Of a stretch of 64,000 nt of DNA, positions 1 through 8,771 are shown in pieces. The notes under the pieces were generated by a model. The model was not told the origin of the DNA. It did not search any database and was given only the letters and a program-made list of their open reading frames with translations. The stretch's first letter is position 1. Each line of letters starts with the position of its first letter. The stretch covers positions 1,674,001-1,738,000 of the forward strand of contig OZ254080.1 in the NCBI GenBank assembly GCA_965267485.1. Reading direction: 5' to 3'. Origin of the DNA: JANQJA01 sp965267485 (GTDB lineage Bacteria; Pseudomonadota; Gammaproteobacteria; Pseudomonadales; Azotimanducaceae). A program made the translations under genes and the position numbers.

Positions 1-654
1 GCGTTCCAGCGAGACCTCGCCAACTCGCTGCGCGAGAAGGAACTGCTGCTGAAGGAAGTGCATCACCGCGTGAAGAACAACATGCAGGTGATCTCCAGCC
101 TCCTGAATATTCAGGCAGAGACCATCGGCAACGAGGAGTTCGCGAGCCTGCTCGGCGAAAGCCAGCAGCGCATCAAGTCGATGTCGCTGATTCACGAGAA
201 TCTGTACCAGTCCGACAATCTTCTCGAAATCGATTTCGAGGATTACATCCGGATGCTCGCCAACAGCCTGTGTCGTTTCTATACGATTCCGGGCGTCTCG
301 GTGAATCTCAATGTCAACGTCGAGGATGTGAGCCTCGACATCGAGACCGCAGTGCCCTGTGGACTCATCATCAATGAACTGATCTCAAACTCACTCAAGC
401 ACGCGTTCCATGATCGCGAGGGTTCTGCAACCATTTCCGTCTCGTTCCGCAATATGGGGTGCCAGTACGTGCTCGCCATTTGCGACGACGGCAGCGGCCT
501 GCCGGAAGGATTCGACCCGGCCGCCTCGTCGTCGATGGGCATGGAGATCGTCTCGATCCTGACGCAACAGCTTGACGGACGTCTCGAGGTATCAAGTGGC
601 GAGGGTGCCCGCTTCGAGATTTCATTCCCAAGGAAGGAGAAGGCCAATGCCTAA
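1..654 (+). CDS. Sensor histidine kinase, HWE/HisKA_2 type (5' end outside window)
   Basis: C-terminal part of a cytoplasmic histidine kinase; the reading frame is open from base 1, so the gene starts upstream. The phosphoacceptor region reads KEVHHRVKNNMQVISSLL, the hallmark of the HisKA_2/HWE family, with the His in EVHHRVKN. The ATPase domain follows, with an N-box (NELISNSLKHAF), a G1 box (DDGSGLP) and a final GARFEISFP strand. The sensory domain lies outside the window. The gene overlaps the downstream response regulator by 8 bases (647-654), so the two are very likely translated together and form a two-component pair. The internal ATG-like context near base 58 lies inside the conserved helix and is not a start. 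Confidence 0.93.
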   Translation, partial: AFQRDLANSLREKELLLKEVHHRVKNNMQVISSLLNIQAETIGNEEFASLLGESQQRIKSMSLIHENLYQSDNLLEIDFEDYIRMLANSLCRFYTIPGVSVNLNVNVEDVSLDIETAVPCGLIINELISNSLKHAFHDREGSATISVSFRNMGCQYVLAICDDGSGLPEGFDPAASSSMGMEIVSILTQQLDGRLEVSSGEGARFEISFPRKEKANA

Positions 655-2767
655 CACACGACTGCTGGTTGTCGAAGACGAGGTCTTGGTCGCCAGGGAT
701 ATCAAGGCGAGGCTCGTCAAAATGGGTTACGAGGTCGTCGACATGGCGGCGCGCGGCGTCGAGGCCATCGAAAAGGCGCTGGAACATCGCCCGGATCTCG
801 TGCTGATGGATATCAATCTGCGTGACGAGGTTGACGGTGTCGAGGCGGCGATCAGGATTCGCGAGCAGTATGATGTTCCCATCATTTTCTGCACCGCGTA
901 CTCCAACGAGGATACGCTGGAGCGTGCCAAGGTCTCCGAGCCCTACGGCTATGTGCTCAAACCTTTCGACAACAGGGAACTCGAGATCAACATCGAGATC
1001 GCCCTGTACAAACACCGCATTGAACGTGATCTTGCCGATACCAGGCGCCGCCTCGATGCAACGCTGACCAACGTCAGCGACGGGGTGATCGCCGCCGAGG
1101 TCGACGGTCTCGTGCGCGTCATCAATCCGACGGCCGAGAAGATCACCGGCTGGAGTCGCCAGCAGATGGGCAATCTCACGCTCGCCCAGGCCATGAAGCT
1201 CGAGCCATTCGAAGCGAGCGGGCTGCACTTCGACCTGGAGCGCGCAGCAGAGGGAATGCCCGATGGTGTGACGTCGATGCGACAGTACCTGCGGCACCCT
1301 GGCGGTGGCCTGACGCCGATCGAGATCAGCGTGAACACGATCGAGAACCACTCCAGTGATCTCGTGGTCGTCACCTTCCGCGATATCAGCCAGCAGATCA
1401 GCTACGAAGAGCAGATCCGCCATAATGCCTTCTTCGACAGCCTGACGAGCCTGCCCAACCGCGCGCTGTTCTACGATCGCCTGGAGAGTTCGATGAACCG
1501 ACGGGCGCGCGGCAATTCGCAGCCCTTTGCCGTTGCATTCGTTGATCTGGACAAGTTTGCCGTCGTCAACGAAGGCCTCGGCCACGACTCCGGCGACCGC
1601 GTCATCGACGAGGTGGCACGCCGGCTCGATCGTTGCCTGCGGCCGGACGACACGCTGTCACGTTTCAGCGGTGATGTATTTGCGGTGCTGCTTGATCCGG
1701 TCGACTCGATTACCGGCGCGATTACGGCAGTGTCACGGATGCAGAAGGTCATCGAAGCACCGATCGAGGTCAACGGGACGACGATCAACCTCACCGCAAG
1801 CGCCGGTATCCTGCTGCACCAGAACTCCTACGAGAATCCCGAGGAAATGATCCGGGATGCGGACACGGCGCTGCATCGGGCGAAGGCTGATCAGCGGGGC
1901 GGCTATGTCGTATTCGACGGTGCCATGTACGAGAGCGCACTCCAGTACATCGAATGTCGACAGGGAATTCAGGCCGGGCTCAACAACAACCAGTTCGAGG
2001 TGCATTACCAGCCCATTGTCGATGCGCAGTCGGGCCACCTCGTGAGCATGGAGGCGCTCGTGCGCTGGAAACACCCGCAGCGCGGCTATGTCTCACCCGG
2101 CGAGTTCATTCCGGTAGCTGAAGAAACGGGCCTCATCCTGCCCCTCGGCGAATGGGTGCTCGGCAGTGTCTGTGACCAGCTCAACGAATGGCAGCGTGCT
2201 GGCCTCGATGGTCCGCGCGTTGCCGTCAACCTGTCGGCGCGGCAGTTCGAGGGCAATGTGCCGGTCAAGGTGGCAGAACTGCTCGATACCACCGGTGTGT
2301 CGCCCGATTTGCTTGCGCTCGAGATTACCGAGGGCATTGCGATGAAGAACGTCGAGCGCAACATTCGCATGCTGAACGAGCTCCGGTTCCTCGGCCTCTC
2401 GATCAGCATCGACGATTTCGGCACCGGCTACTCGTCGCTGGCGTACCTGAAGCGCTTCCCGCTCAACACGCTCAAGATCGACCGTTCGTTCATCAATGAC
2501 GTGACGACCAACGATGAGGATCGTGAGATCACGCGGGCCATCATCGCGATGGGCCAGAACCTCCGGCTCAAGGTGCTGGCCGAGGGTGTCGAGACGGACG
2601 AGCAACTCCGCTTCCTGCAGGAAAACGGATGCGATTTCATCCAGGGCTTCTACTTCTCGAAGCCCCTCACCGCCGACCAGATGACCTGCTACCTCGAGCG
2701 CTACCAGCGCCGGGGTCACGGCAGGAGAGTGCCGCCGTCGACGTCCAGCGTCGCGCCCGTCATGTAG
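647..2767 (+). CDS. Response regulator with REC-PAS-GGDEF-EAL domains (c-di-GMP phosphodiesterase)
   Basis: A 706-residue regulator predicted to degrade c-di-GMP in response to the adjacent kinase. Receiver domain at about 5-120, with acidic pocket VVEDE, phosphoacceptor D55 (LVLMDINL) and K105 (YVLKPF). PAS domain at about 135-250, GGDEF at about 265-430 and EAL at about 445-695. The GGDEF signature is degenerate (RFSGDVF, 341-345), so cyclase activity is probably lost. The EAL domain keeps EALVRW (E469), NLSARQF, EITEG, DDFGTG (589-594) and LAEGVET, so it should be an active phosphodiesterase. The start at 647 is set by AGGAAGGAGA (631-640) and by the REC domain beginning there. The last ~17 residues run past the EAL domain and lie antisense to the convergent SDR gene. 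Confidence 0.93.
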   Translation: MPNTRLLVVEDEVLVARDIKARLVKMGYEVVDMAARGVEAIEKALEHRPDLVLMDINLRDEVDGVEAAIRIREQYDVPIIFCTAYSNEDTLERAKVSEPYGYVLKPFDNRELEINIEIALYKHRIERDLADTRRRLDATLTNVSDGVIAAEVDGLVRVINPTAEKITGWSRQQMGNLTLAQAMKLEPFEASGLHFDLERAAEGMPDGVTSMRQYLRHPGGGLTPIEISVNTIENHSSDLVVVTFRDISQQISYEEQIRHNAFFDSLTSLPNRALFYDRLESSMNRRARGNSQPFAVAFVDLDKFAVVNEGLGHDSGDRVIDEVARRLDRCLRPDDTLSRFSGDVFAVLLDPVDSITGAITAVSRMQKVIEAPIEVNGTTINLTASAGILLHQNSYENPEEMIRDADTALHRAKADQRGGYVVFDGAMYESALQYIECRQGIQAGLNNNQFEVHYQPIVDAQSGHLVSMEALVRWKHPQRGYVSPGEFIPVAEETGLILPLGEWVLGSVCDQLNEWQRAGLDGPRVAVNLSARQFEGNVPVKVAELLDTTGVSPDLLALEITEGIAMKNVERNIRMLNELRFLGLSISIDDFGTGYSSLAYLKRFPLNTLKIDRSFINDVTTNDEDREITRAIIAMGQNLRLKVLAEGVETDEQLRFLQENGCDFIQGFYFSKPLTADQMTCYLERYQRRGHGRRVPPSTSSVAPVM

Positions 2768-3432
2768 GTATTCGTCATCGCTGCCAGAATGGCAGCGGCG
2801 ACCTCGTCGGGTTGTCCGACCCGGCCAAGCGGTACGTTCTTGCCCATGTTCGCAAGCGCGTCTGCTTTCTTGTCGCCGAAGCGGTCGAACATGCCCGTGT
2901 CGATGATGCCGGGCGCGACGACGTTAACCCGTCGTGGTGCCAGTTCGAGCGCGAGTGCCCGGGTCAGTCCTTCAACCGCGTTACCGACGCATGAGATCGC
3001 GGACATGCCGGGATTGCACTTGCGCGCCGGCGTACCGCTCACCAGCGTGATTGACGCCTCCGCAGTCAAAAAGGGTGCGCCGTGCCTGACGAGATTGCAG
3101 TAGCCCCAGAACTTGCCGAAAGCCTCCTGAAACTGCGCTTCAGTCTGTTCCAGAAAGGGTGCCATGGTGCGGTCGGCGCCGGTCGCGCAGCCCACCAGGT
3201 GATCGATGCTGCCAACGGATTCAAAGAGGCGCGTCATCGCCTCTGTGTCATGAATGTCCAGCGCGGTAAACGTGGCATCCGGCACTTCCCTGCTGGCGGC
3301 GTCGACCCGCCCGGGAGAGCGGCTCGCACCCCAGACTTTTGCACCGAGCGCCGCGGCCTGACGCGCTGCTGCGAGCCCGATGCCCGATGTGGCTCCGATG
3401 ATGACGACGTGCTTGTTCTCGAGTGACTGCAT
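2716..3432 (-). CDS. Atypical short-chain dehydrogenase/reductase lacking the YxxxK pair
   Basis: A 238-residue Rossmann-fold SDR. The nucleotide-binding motif GATSGIG is at residues 13-19, and the C-terminal half is typical (AVEGLTRALALELAP, VNVVAPGIIDT, DVDGGTLLP). Where classical SDRs carry Y-x-x-x-K the sequence reads ISCVG just before NAVEGLTR, so both catalytic residues appear replaced (Ile for Tyr, Gly for Lys). A subgroup of SDRs is known with similar loss, so this may be a non-classical enzyme or a binding protein. Substrate unknown. Its 3' end overlaps the convergent regulator gene by 52 bases. It diverges from the hydrolase gene at 3491, leaving a short shared promoter region. Confidence 0.88.
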   Translation of the reverse strand: MQSLENKHVVIIGATSGIGLAAARQAAALGAKVWGASRSPGRVDAASREVPDATFTALDIHDTEAMTRLFESVGSIDHLVGCATGADRTMAPFLEQTEAQFQEAFGKFWGYCNLVRHGAPFLTAEASITLVSGTPARKCNPGMSAISCVGNAVEGLTRALALELAPRRVNVVAPGIIDTGMFDRFGDKKADALANMGKNVPLGRVGQPDEVAAAILAAMTNTYMTGATLDVDGGTLLP

Positions 3433-3490
3433 GGCTGACTCCTGTATTGAATCCCCTTATAGTACCGGGCATTACAGACAAGGAGCGAGC

Positions 3491-4426
3491 GTGAGCGACA
3501 AACCCGAATGGTTCGATCGTGCTCTCGAAGCCAACGCCGAGTACGGCGATGTCGAGGTCGAGGGCTGCAGGATTCACTTTGCGACGTGGGGTGAACGGGG
3601 CAAACCGGGCCTCGTTCTGGTTCACGGCAGCAATGCTCATCTGGAATGGTGGCGTTTCGTCGCCCCGTTTCTTGCTGACCAGTTCCGCGTGGCGGCGATC
3701 GATTTGTCCGGCAACGGTGACAGCGGCTGGCGTGAACGCTATTCCGGCGAACTGTTTGCGAGGGAAGTGATGGCCGTATGCGATGCGGCAGAGCTGGGCG
3801 AGCGTCCGTTCGTTGTCGGCCACAGCTTCGGCGGCTTCGTAACGCTCGAGGTGGGACATCACTTTGGCGATCAACTCGGCGGTATCATCTTCGCGGACTT
3901 CACGGTCGAACCGCCCGAACGCTACGAGGAGTGGGGCAAGGAATTCGAGCGCCGCGGTGGTGAGCCGGCCCGCCCCACACGTGTCTACGAGGATCGCGAT
4001 GTTGCACTCGGTCGTTTTCGGCTCGTGCCGGCGCAGCCGTGCCAGTACCCGTTCATCATCGAATACCTCGCGACGAAGTCATTGCGCGAGGTCGAGGGAG
4101 GCTGGACCTGGAAGTTCGACCCGGCGCTGTTCGATCATCTCGAAATGGGCGCTGCGCAGCGTGACAAGTTCGTTGGTATCGCCTGCCGCACCGCCGTTGT
4201 GCTGGGAGAGCACAGCGACGATAGCGGCGCGCAGGCCGGCGAATACCTGGGCGAGATCTCGGGTGGCCACCTGCCGATATTCTCGATTCCCGGCACCTAT
4301 CATCACTTCATGTTCGATGAGCCCATGGCCACGGTCGCGGCAATCAAGGGCATCATTCTTTCCTGGATTCGCGAAGACAACGCCGATGATCTCGCGTCGA
4401 GATTCGCGGCCATTCCGGGGCAGTGA
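3491..4426 (+). CDS. Alpha/beta hydrolase
   Basis: A 311-residue cytoplasmic hydrolase of the alpha/beta fold. Visible elements are the oxyanion-hole strand VLVHGSNAHLEWW, the AIDLSGNGDSGW segment, the nucleophile elbow VGHSFGG (Ser112) and a C-terminal His in GTYHHFMFDEP. The GTG start is chosen because AAGGAG (3480-3485) sits 5 bases upstream and the preceding in-frame residues do not resemble the family. The stop overlaps the next gene's start as GTGA (4423-4426), so the two form an operon. Substrate cannot be inferred. Confidence 0.88.
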   Translation: MSDKPEWFDRALEANAEYGDVEVEGCRIHFATWGERGKPGLVLVHGSNAHLEWWRFVAPFLADQFRVAAIDLSGNGDSGWRERYSGELFAREVMAVCDAAELGERPFVVGHSFGGFVTLEVGHHFGDQLGGIIFADFTVEPPERYEEWGKEFERRGGEPARPTRVYEDRDVALGRFRLVPAQPCQYPFIIEYLATKSLREVEGGWTWKFDPALFDHLEMGAAQRDKFVGIACRTAVVLGEHSDDSGAQAGEYLGEISGGHLPIFSIPGTYHHFMFDEPMATVAAIKGIILSWIREDNADDLASRFAAIPGQ

Positions 4427-5037
4427 ACCCGAAGGTCATTCTGGTCGGCGGCACGTCGCACACGGGCAAGTCAACGCTCGCAGCGGCGATTGCCGACCGG
4501 CAATCGAGAGATTCGCTCTCGACCGACCGACTGGCGCGTCATCCTGGCAGACCCTGGGGGCAGAAACTCCCCGCACATGTCGCTGACTACTATCAGGGCC
4601 GTGATGGCGCAACGCTCGCCAGCGACGTGCTGCGACACTACCGCGAGAACGTCTGGCCCATTGTGTTGGCGATTGTTCGGGCGCGGCTGAACAACCCGTT
4701 TGATCACCCGCTGGTGCTCGAAGGCTCGGCGGTCCTGCCGGAGCAGGTCGGTGCGCTCCGGTCACCCGATGTCCACCTCGTCATGCTGAGCGCGTCACAC
4801 GAGGCACTGGGTGAACGGATTCGCATGAGTTGCGATTGGGAGACGCTCACCGAGCGTGAGCGCGATGCCGTTCAGGCGTTTATTGACCGAACGCAGGCCT
4901 TTGACCGGCTCATGCGCGACCAGGCGCGCTCGTCAGGCATTCAGATCGAAAGCGGTGGCATTGATGATGTGCTGTCGCGAATCGCCGGTGACCAGATCGA
5001 CCCCTCGCAGGTAGACCGGACTGCCATCGACGAGTGA
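4423..5037 (+). CDS. P-loop NTPase, small-molecule kinase-like
   Basis: A 204-residue protein starting with the Walker A motif GGTSHTGKST at about residues 8-17, followed by a D-R-L-A-R-H segment and a buried strand HPLVLEGSAVLPEQV that fits a Walker B/substrate region. The overall plan resembles the nucleotide/2-phosphoglycerate kinase-like P-loop kinases, but the substrate is not recognisable. GTG start; it overlaps the upstream hydrolase gene by 4 bases. Its last ~35 codons (4933-5037) are antisense to the conserved C-terminus of the convergent glycosidase gene, so this tail may be a read-through extension. Confidence 0.82.
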   Translation: MNPKVILVGGTSHTGKSTLAAAIADRQSRDSLSTDRLARHPGRPWGQKLPAHVADYYQGRDGATLASDVLRHYRENVWPIVLAIVRARLNNPFDHPLVLEGSAVLPEQVGALRSPDVHLVMLSASHEALGERIRMSCDWETLTERERDAVQAFIDRTQAFDRLMRDQARSSGIQIESGGIDDVLSRIAGDQIDPSQVDRTAIDE

Positions 5038-7215
5038 TGCGTCGTCCATGGTCTCACCCCGCATGTTTTCCATGCGCGCATACCGGATGTTCGCCGGCAC
5101 GGGCCGCGCTTCCCCGTGACTCCAGATGACAGCGACATGTTCGCCGTCGGGGCGGACGAAGAACATCTCGTAGATACCATGTCGGTTCCCCTCCTGTGGA
5201 GGCAGTACGCCGCCGATAAACGTCGACTCGCCCAGCATCGTGTAGCAGCTGAGGAACACGTCCCACGCTGGCCGCTTTCGCCAGCGGCCCGGATCGAGAT
5301 CGTCAATGAGGCCGTAGCCGTGTGCGTTGAGACGCCACCAGTAGATCCGGTCGACATAGCCCGAGCCGAGGCCGAGCAGGAGGTAGCGCAGCATGTACGC
5401 GGCATAGGTTGTCTCATCAACGCCGACAGGCCCGCCATTGTTGCCATCGGGGGATGCTATGGGTGAGAAGCTCCCGGTGCCGTCAATCGGCCAGTTGACC
5501 TCCGAGACGTAGACCTGTCCGTTGCACTTCGGACTCGCGATTGAAATCGCGCGGGCGAGGGCAAACTTCTCGATCGAGTTGAAGCTGCTCTGGGGATTCT
5601 CGGGTGCACCCCGGCGATCGACGTACAGGTGATGTGACAGGGCCGTCCCCTGCAGTGCGTCTGGCCATTCGCCCAGTGCCGACAGCGTGAAGGGGTATTC
5701 GAAGTCGATGGTTGCCGGCCCGACGAATTCGATATCGGGCCAGCGCTGTGCGAGTTCGACGATCGGGTCATACAGTCGCCGCAGCTCGCTGAAGTCCCAG
5801 ATGCCCCACTTGACCCGGTTGATCGCGTGCCCGACCTCGATGGTCTGCACATGGGGAGCGATGGCATCGACGGTGCGCATGACAAAGGTGCGCCAGGCCT
5901 CTGGACGCGTGACGGCGTTGCGATCCTGCACGAGTGCGACCTTGACCGGATGGCCGTCGCTGGCAAGATCCTCGACTACACTGATGAGAAACTCCTGATG
6001 CGACGCGCTGTCGTGGTGGTAGAAGCGCAGCAAGACGGGCAGCGCCGGCATCGCACGGAGCAGCGTGCGCTTCTGCTGCCACTTCTCGGGTGTCGGTTCG
6101 ATGGCGAGCCCGAAGCGCTGCCGCAGGTCGACATGCCGGCGAAAGGCCTCGGGGCGCACGCGCCGGTACACGCGCCAGACCGGCAATGCCTGCCGGATGA
6201 CATCCGTCAGCATCCGCAGGTAGCGACCGGATGGATAGGATGCCAGTCGCTCCTTCCGGGTGAGTGGGCTGAATGCCTGCGCGGTGCGGGCATCCCAGAC
6301 CCAGAGATCCCTGGCGCCGGGCAGGGCATCGGCCGGCGGATGATCCCGCTCGGCCCGGGCCTTGCGGGTTTCCCGTATCGGGTGTCGCAGCCACCGCGAT
6401 CGTGCGCGCAACTGAAACAGTGAGCGATACAGCCTGTACCAGCGAGTGAAGCCAGATGGCCGCTGGCCGTCCCAGTACATGGTGAGGAAGAACTCGAGAA
6501 ACGCGGATGGCATCTCGAGGCGCGAGAGGTCCTGCGCCCGCTCGCGGATGGATAGCGGCCGCGGCCGGCGAAGTCCGCGATTCAGATCAATGACCATTGC
6601 ATGATCGACCTCATCGGCGTCGTTCTGGTGCGTGAGAATATTCTGGTTGCCGAGGTCTCGATGCATGAAGCCCGCGTCGTGCATCCCACGACAGAGCTCA
6701 GCGACTGTATCCAGCAGGCCGATGAACTTTCCACATTCAGGATCGTGCCGGAACTTTTCCACCAGCACTTCTGTCAGCGACTGCGTTTCGTCGGCGTAGA
6801 GCGTGAGGAAGTGGCTTTCGACGAGCCGCTTTCCCTGCCAGTGTTCGACGTAGCCGACGGGGCGAGGGGTTCCCACGCCGTTGTCGGCAAGCTGCTTTGC
6901 CGCAAGGTACGACCGGCGTGCCTTTGAACCGCGAACATGGTCCACGGCATCTTTCCAGGCGGGCTGGCGCCCGAAGGACTTGACCACGATTTCGAGCGGC
7001 TCACCGTCTGCCTCGATGGTGATCAGGACGTTCCGGTTGCGACCGCCGGCGAGCAGCTTGGCATCGTGTGCCGTCACGAGTTGCTGCAATTCCTGCAAGG
7101 CGCGAATCATCGCCGGCGATTGGAATCGTGGTTCCAGTTCTCCGCTCAACGGGCTGATGGACATGTCGGCGGGCGAGCCTGTCCCCGGTCGCTCGAGAAC
7201 CTGGTTCATGGACAT
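4933..7215 (-). CDS. Fusion of InaA/Kdo-type kinase domain with clan-A glycoside hydrolase
   Basis: A 760-residue two-domain protein. Residues about 50-230 form a lipopolysaccharide-kinase/InaA-like fold: putative ATP lysine K79 (VVKSFG), catalytic loop HRDLGNQN (H185, D187, N192) and metal-binding D210 (VIDLNRG). A basic linker (about 255-380) follows. Residues about 390-740 look like a (beta/alpha)8 glycosidase: RFYHHDS, candidate acid/base E460 in QTIEVGHAINRVKWG, candidate nucleophile E572 in VYVSEVNWP, and a C-terminal strand region with SPVYLRG. There is no signal peptide, so it probably acts in the cytoplasm. It lies 58 bases downstream of a GPH-type transporter gene on the same strand, suggesting that an imported glycoside is both hydrolysed and phosphorylated; that is inference. 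The 3' end overlaps the convergent gene by 105 bases. Confidence 0.85.
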   Translation of the reverse strand: MSMNQVLERPGTGSPADMSISPLSGELEPRFQSPAMIRALQELQQLVTAHDAKLLAGGRNRNVLITIEADGEPLEIVVKSFGRQPAWKDAVDHVRGSKARRSYLAAKQLADNGVGTPRPVGYVEHWQGKRLVESHFLTLYADETQSLTEVLVEKFRHDPECGKFIGLLDTVAELCRGMHDAGFMHRDLGNQNILTHQNDADEVDHAMVIDLNRGLRRPRPLSIRERAQDLSRLEMPSAFLEFFLTMYWDGQRPSGFTRWYRLYRSLFQLRARSRWLRHPIRETRKARAERDHPPADALPGARDLWVWDARTAQAFSPLTRKERLASYPSGRYLRMLTDVIRQALPVWRVYRRVRPEAFRRHVDLRQRFGLAIEPTPEKWQQKRTLLRAMPALPVLLRFYHHDSASHQEFLISVVEDLASDGHPVKVALVQDRNAVTRPEAWRTFVMRTVDAIAPHVQTIEVGHAINRVKWGIWDFSELRRLYDPIVELAQRWPDIEFVGPATIDFEYPFTLSALGEWPDALQGTALSHHLYVDRRGAPENPQSSFNSIEKFALARAISIASPKCNGQVYVSEVNWPIDGTGSFSPIASPDGNNGGPVGVDETTYAAYMLRYLLLGLGSGYVDRIYWWRLNAHGYGLIDDLDPGRWRKRPAWDVFLSCYTMLGESTFIGGVLPPQEGNRHGIYEMFFVRPDGEHVAVIWSHGEARPVPANIRYARMENMRGETMDDASLVDGSPVYLRGVDLVTGDSRQHIINATAFDLNA

Positions 7216-7273
7216 GAATGTTTCGTGAAGTCTGTAAAGAATACGCGAAAACGAGGCGTTTGGCCCGGCCCGG

Positions 7274-8701
7274 TCAGGCGGCGTGCTCGCTGTCTTCGAT
7301 CCGGCGTTTGGCCAGCGCTTCGCGTACCTCGGAGTGCTCCTTCTCGTTGAAGCTGAAGGTCATGAAGAGCAGCGCGCCGATCACATAGCAGCCGCCGGGC
7401 AGCAGCGCAAAGATCGCGCGCATCGCGGTCTGTACCGTCTCGGACTGCTCGACGTTGGGTTCGAAACCCGAGAACTGAAGAACGTAGCCTGTGACCACTG
7501 CGGTGATGGAGGCTGCGCACTTGCGAACGAAATTCCAGACGGCGAGATACGCACCCTCCTTGCGTTCGTTGGTGAGATACTCGTCGTAGTCGATGACGTC
7601 AGCCTTGATGGCGGGAGCGACGACGTTCGCGCATCCGCTGGCGAGCCCGAGCATGAAAGAGAGCGTCCAGATCATCGGGATGTTGTCGAGGGCGAAGAAA
7701 AAGGCGATGAACGTCGCCGCATTGAGCCACATCGAGAAGGCCCAGAGGCGCTTCTTGCCGGTGACTCGCGCGACCCGGATCCACAGCGGCGTAAAGATGA
7801 ACTGGGGAACCGTGTACGTGAGCAGAATGGGGACCATCATCCCCTCGAGCCCAACCACGACGTACTCCAGCAGATAGGGAACCAGCAGGCCGACACTGGC
7901 AGCACCGAAGGTCTCGATGCCGTAGACGAACAGGAGCAGGCGGGCATGGGGGTTCCGGAATACATCCCAGAAAGAACGGAATACGTTGCCACCGCCCCGT
8001 CCCTGGTAGTCGACCCGCTCCGGGAGCAGCTTGGTCGACCACAGCACCACTGCGATAATCGTAAGCCCTGCGAACATGCTGAGAAAAAACGCGAAAGTGC
8101 GCTTATCTTCGGAGTTATCCATAAACCAGAGCGAAATCAGGCCCAGAATTGAACCAAGCGCCCCGATCAGGTGGCTATACCCGTAAAGACGGGTACGTTC
8201 GTGGTAGTTCGGTGTCAATTCGACGCCAAGTGCGCCGTGTGGGACGAAGAAGGCGGTGCTGGCTGTCTCGTAGAGCAACAGCGCCAGACCCATCCAGACA
8301 ACGAGCAGGGCACCCTCCAGCAGGTTCGGGGGCGACCACATCATGAACAGTCCGAGCCCCATTGGAATGGCCGCGTAGAACATCCATGCCCGGCGCCTGC
8401 CAAAACGTGACCGGGTGTTGTCCGAGAGATAGCCGGCGAGCGGGTCGGAGATTGCGTCCCAGAGCCTGGATGCGGCGATGAGCGTGCCGATGGCGGCGGG
8501 CGCGATCAGCAGCACGTCGGTTGAGAACTTCATGAAGTAGGTGCCGAACAGCAGTCCCATGATGCCGAACGCAATGCGCGGCATGGAGTAGATCCAGATG
8601 ACTGCCGTCTTGAGTTGCTCGGCGCCGGCCTCGCCGACGGCGCTATCCGCGACGTTACCGATCTTGCCGGTCGTCGTGTCGGAGTTTGATTGATCGTTCA
8701 A
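7274..8701 (-). CDS. MFS transporter of the glycoside-pentoside-hexuronide (GPH) cation symporter family
   Basis: A 475-residue inner-membrane carrier with about 12 hydrophobic segments. The loop region DAISDPLAGYLSDNTRSR followed by FGRRRAW is the MelB/GPH signature. Other supporting stretches are YLTNERKEGAYLAVWNF and the conserved aspartates in KADVIDYDEY near the C-terminal third, both typical of sugar:cation symporters. The N-terminal ~30 residues are a polar cytoplasmic tail. It is followed at 58 bases by the kinase-glycosidase gene, so it probably imports that enzyme's substrate, most likely a glycoside or oligosaccharide. Confidence 0.9.
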   Translation of the reverse strand: MNDQSNSDTTTGKIGNVADSAVGEAGAEQLKTAVIWIYSMPRIAFGIMGLLFGTYFMKFSTDVLLIAPAAIGTLIAASRLWDAISDPLAGYLSDNTRSRFGRRRAWMFYAAIPMGLGLFMMWSPPNLLEGALLVVWMGLALLLYETASTAFFVPHGALGVELTPNYHERTRLYGYSHLIGALGSILGLISLWFMDNSEDKRTFAFFLSMFAGLTIIAVVLWSTKLLPERVDYQGRGGGNVFRSFWDVFRNPHARLLLFVYGIETFGAASVGLLVPYLLEYVVVGLEGMMVPILLTYTVPQFIFTPLWIRVARVTGKKRLWAFSMWLNAATFIAFFFALDNIPMIWTLSFMLGLASGCANVVAPAIKADVIDYDEYLTNERKEGAYLAVWNFVRKCAASITAVVTGYVLQFSGFEPNVEQSETVQTAMRAIFALLPGGCYVIGALLFMTFSFNEKEHSEVREALAKRRIEDSEHAA

Positions 8702-8771
8702 CGGGTTGTGCCAGTCGCCCTCTGTGCCGCGGGATTCAGCTTACCCCAAATCCTGACCCCGTACAGTCTGC

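Noticed and set aside
395..1585. 396-codon open frame antisense to the two-component genes
   Set aside because: Shadow frame crossing two real genes.
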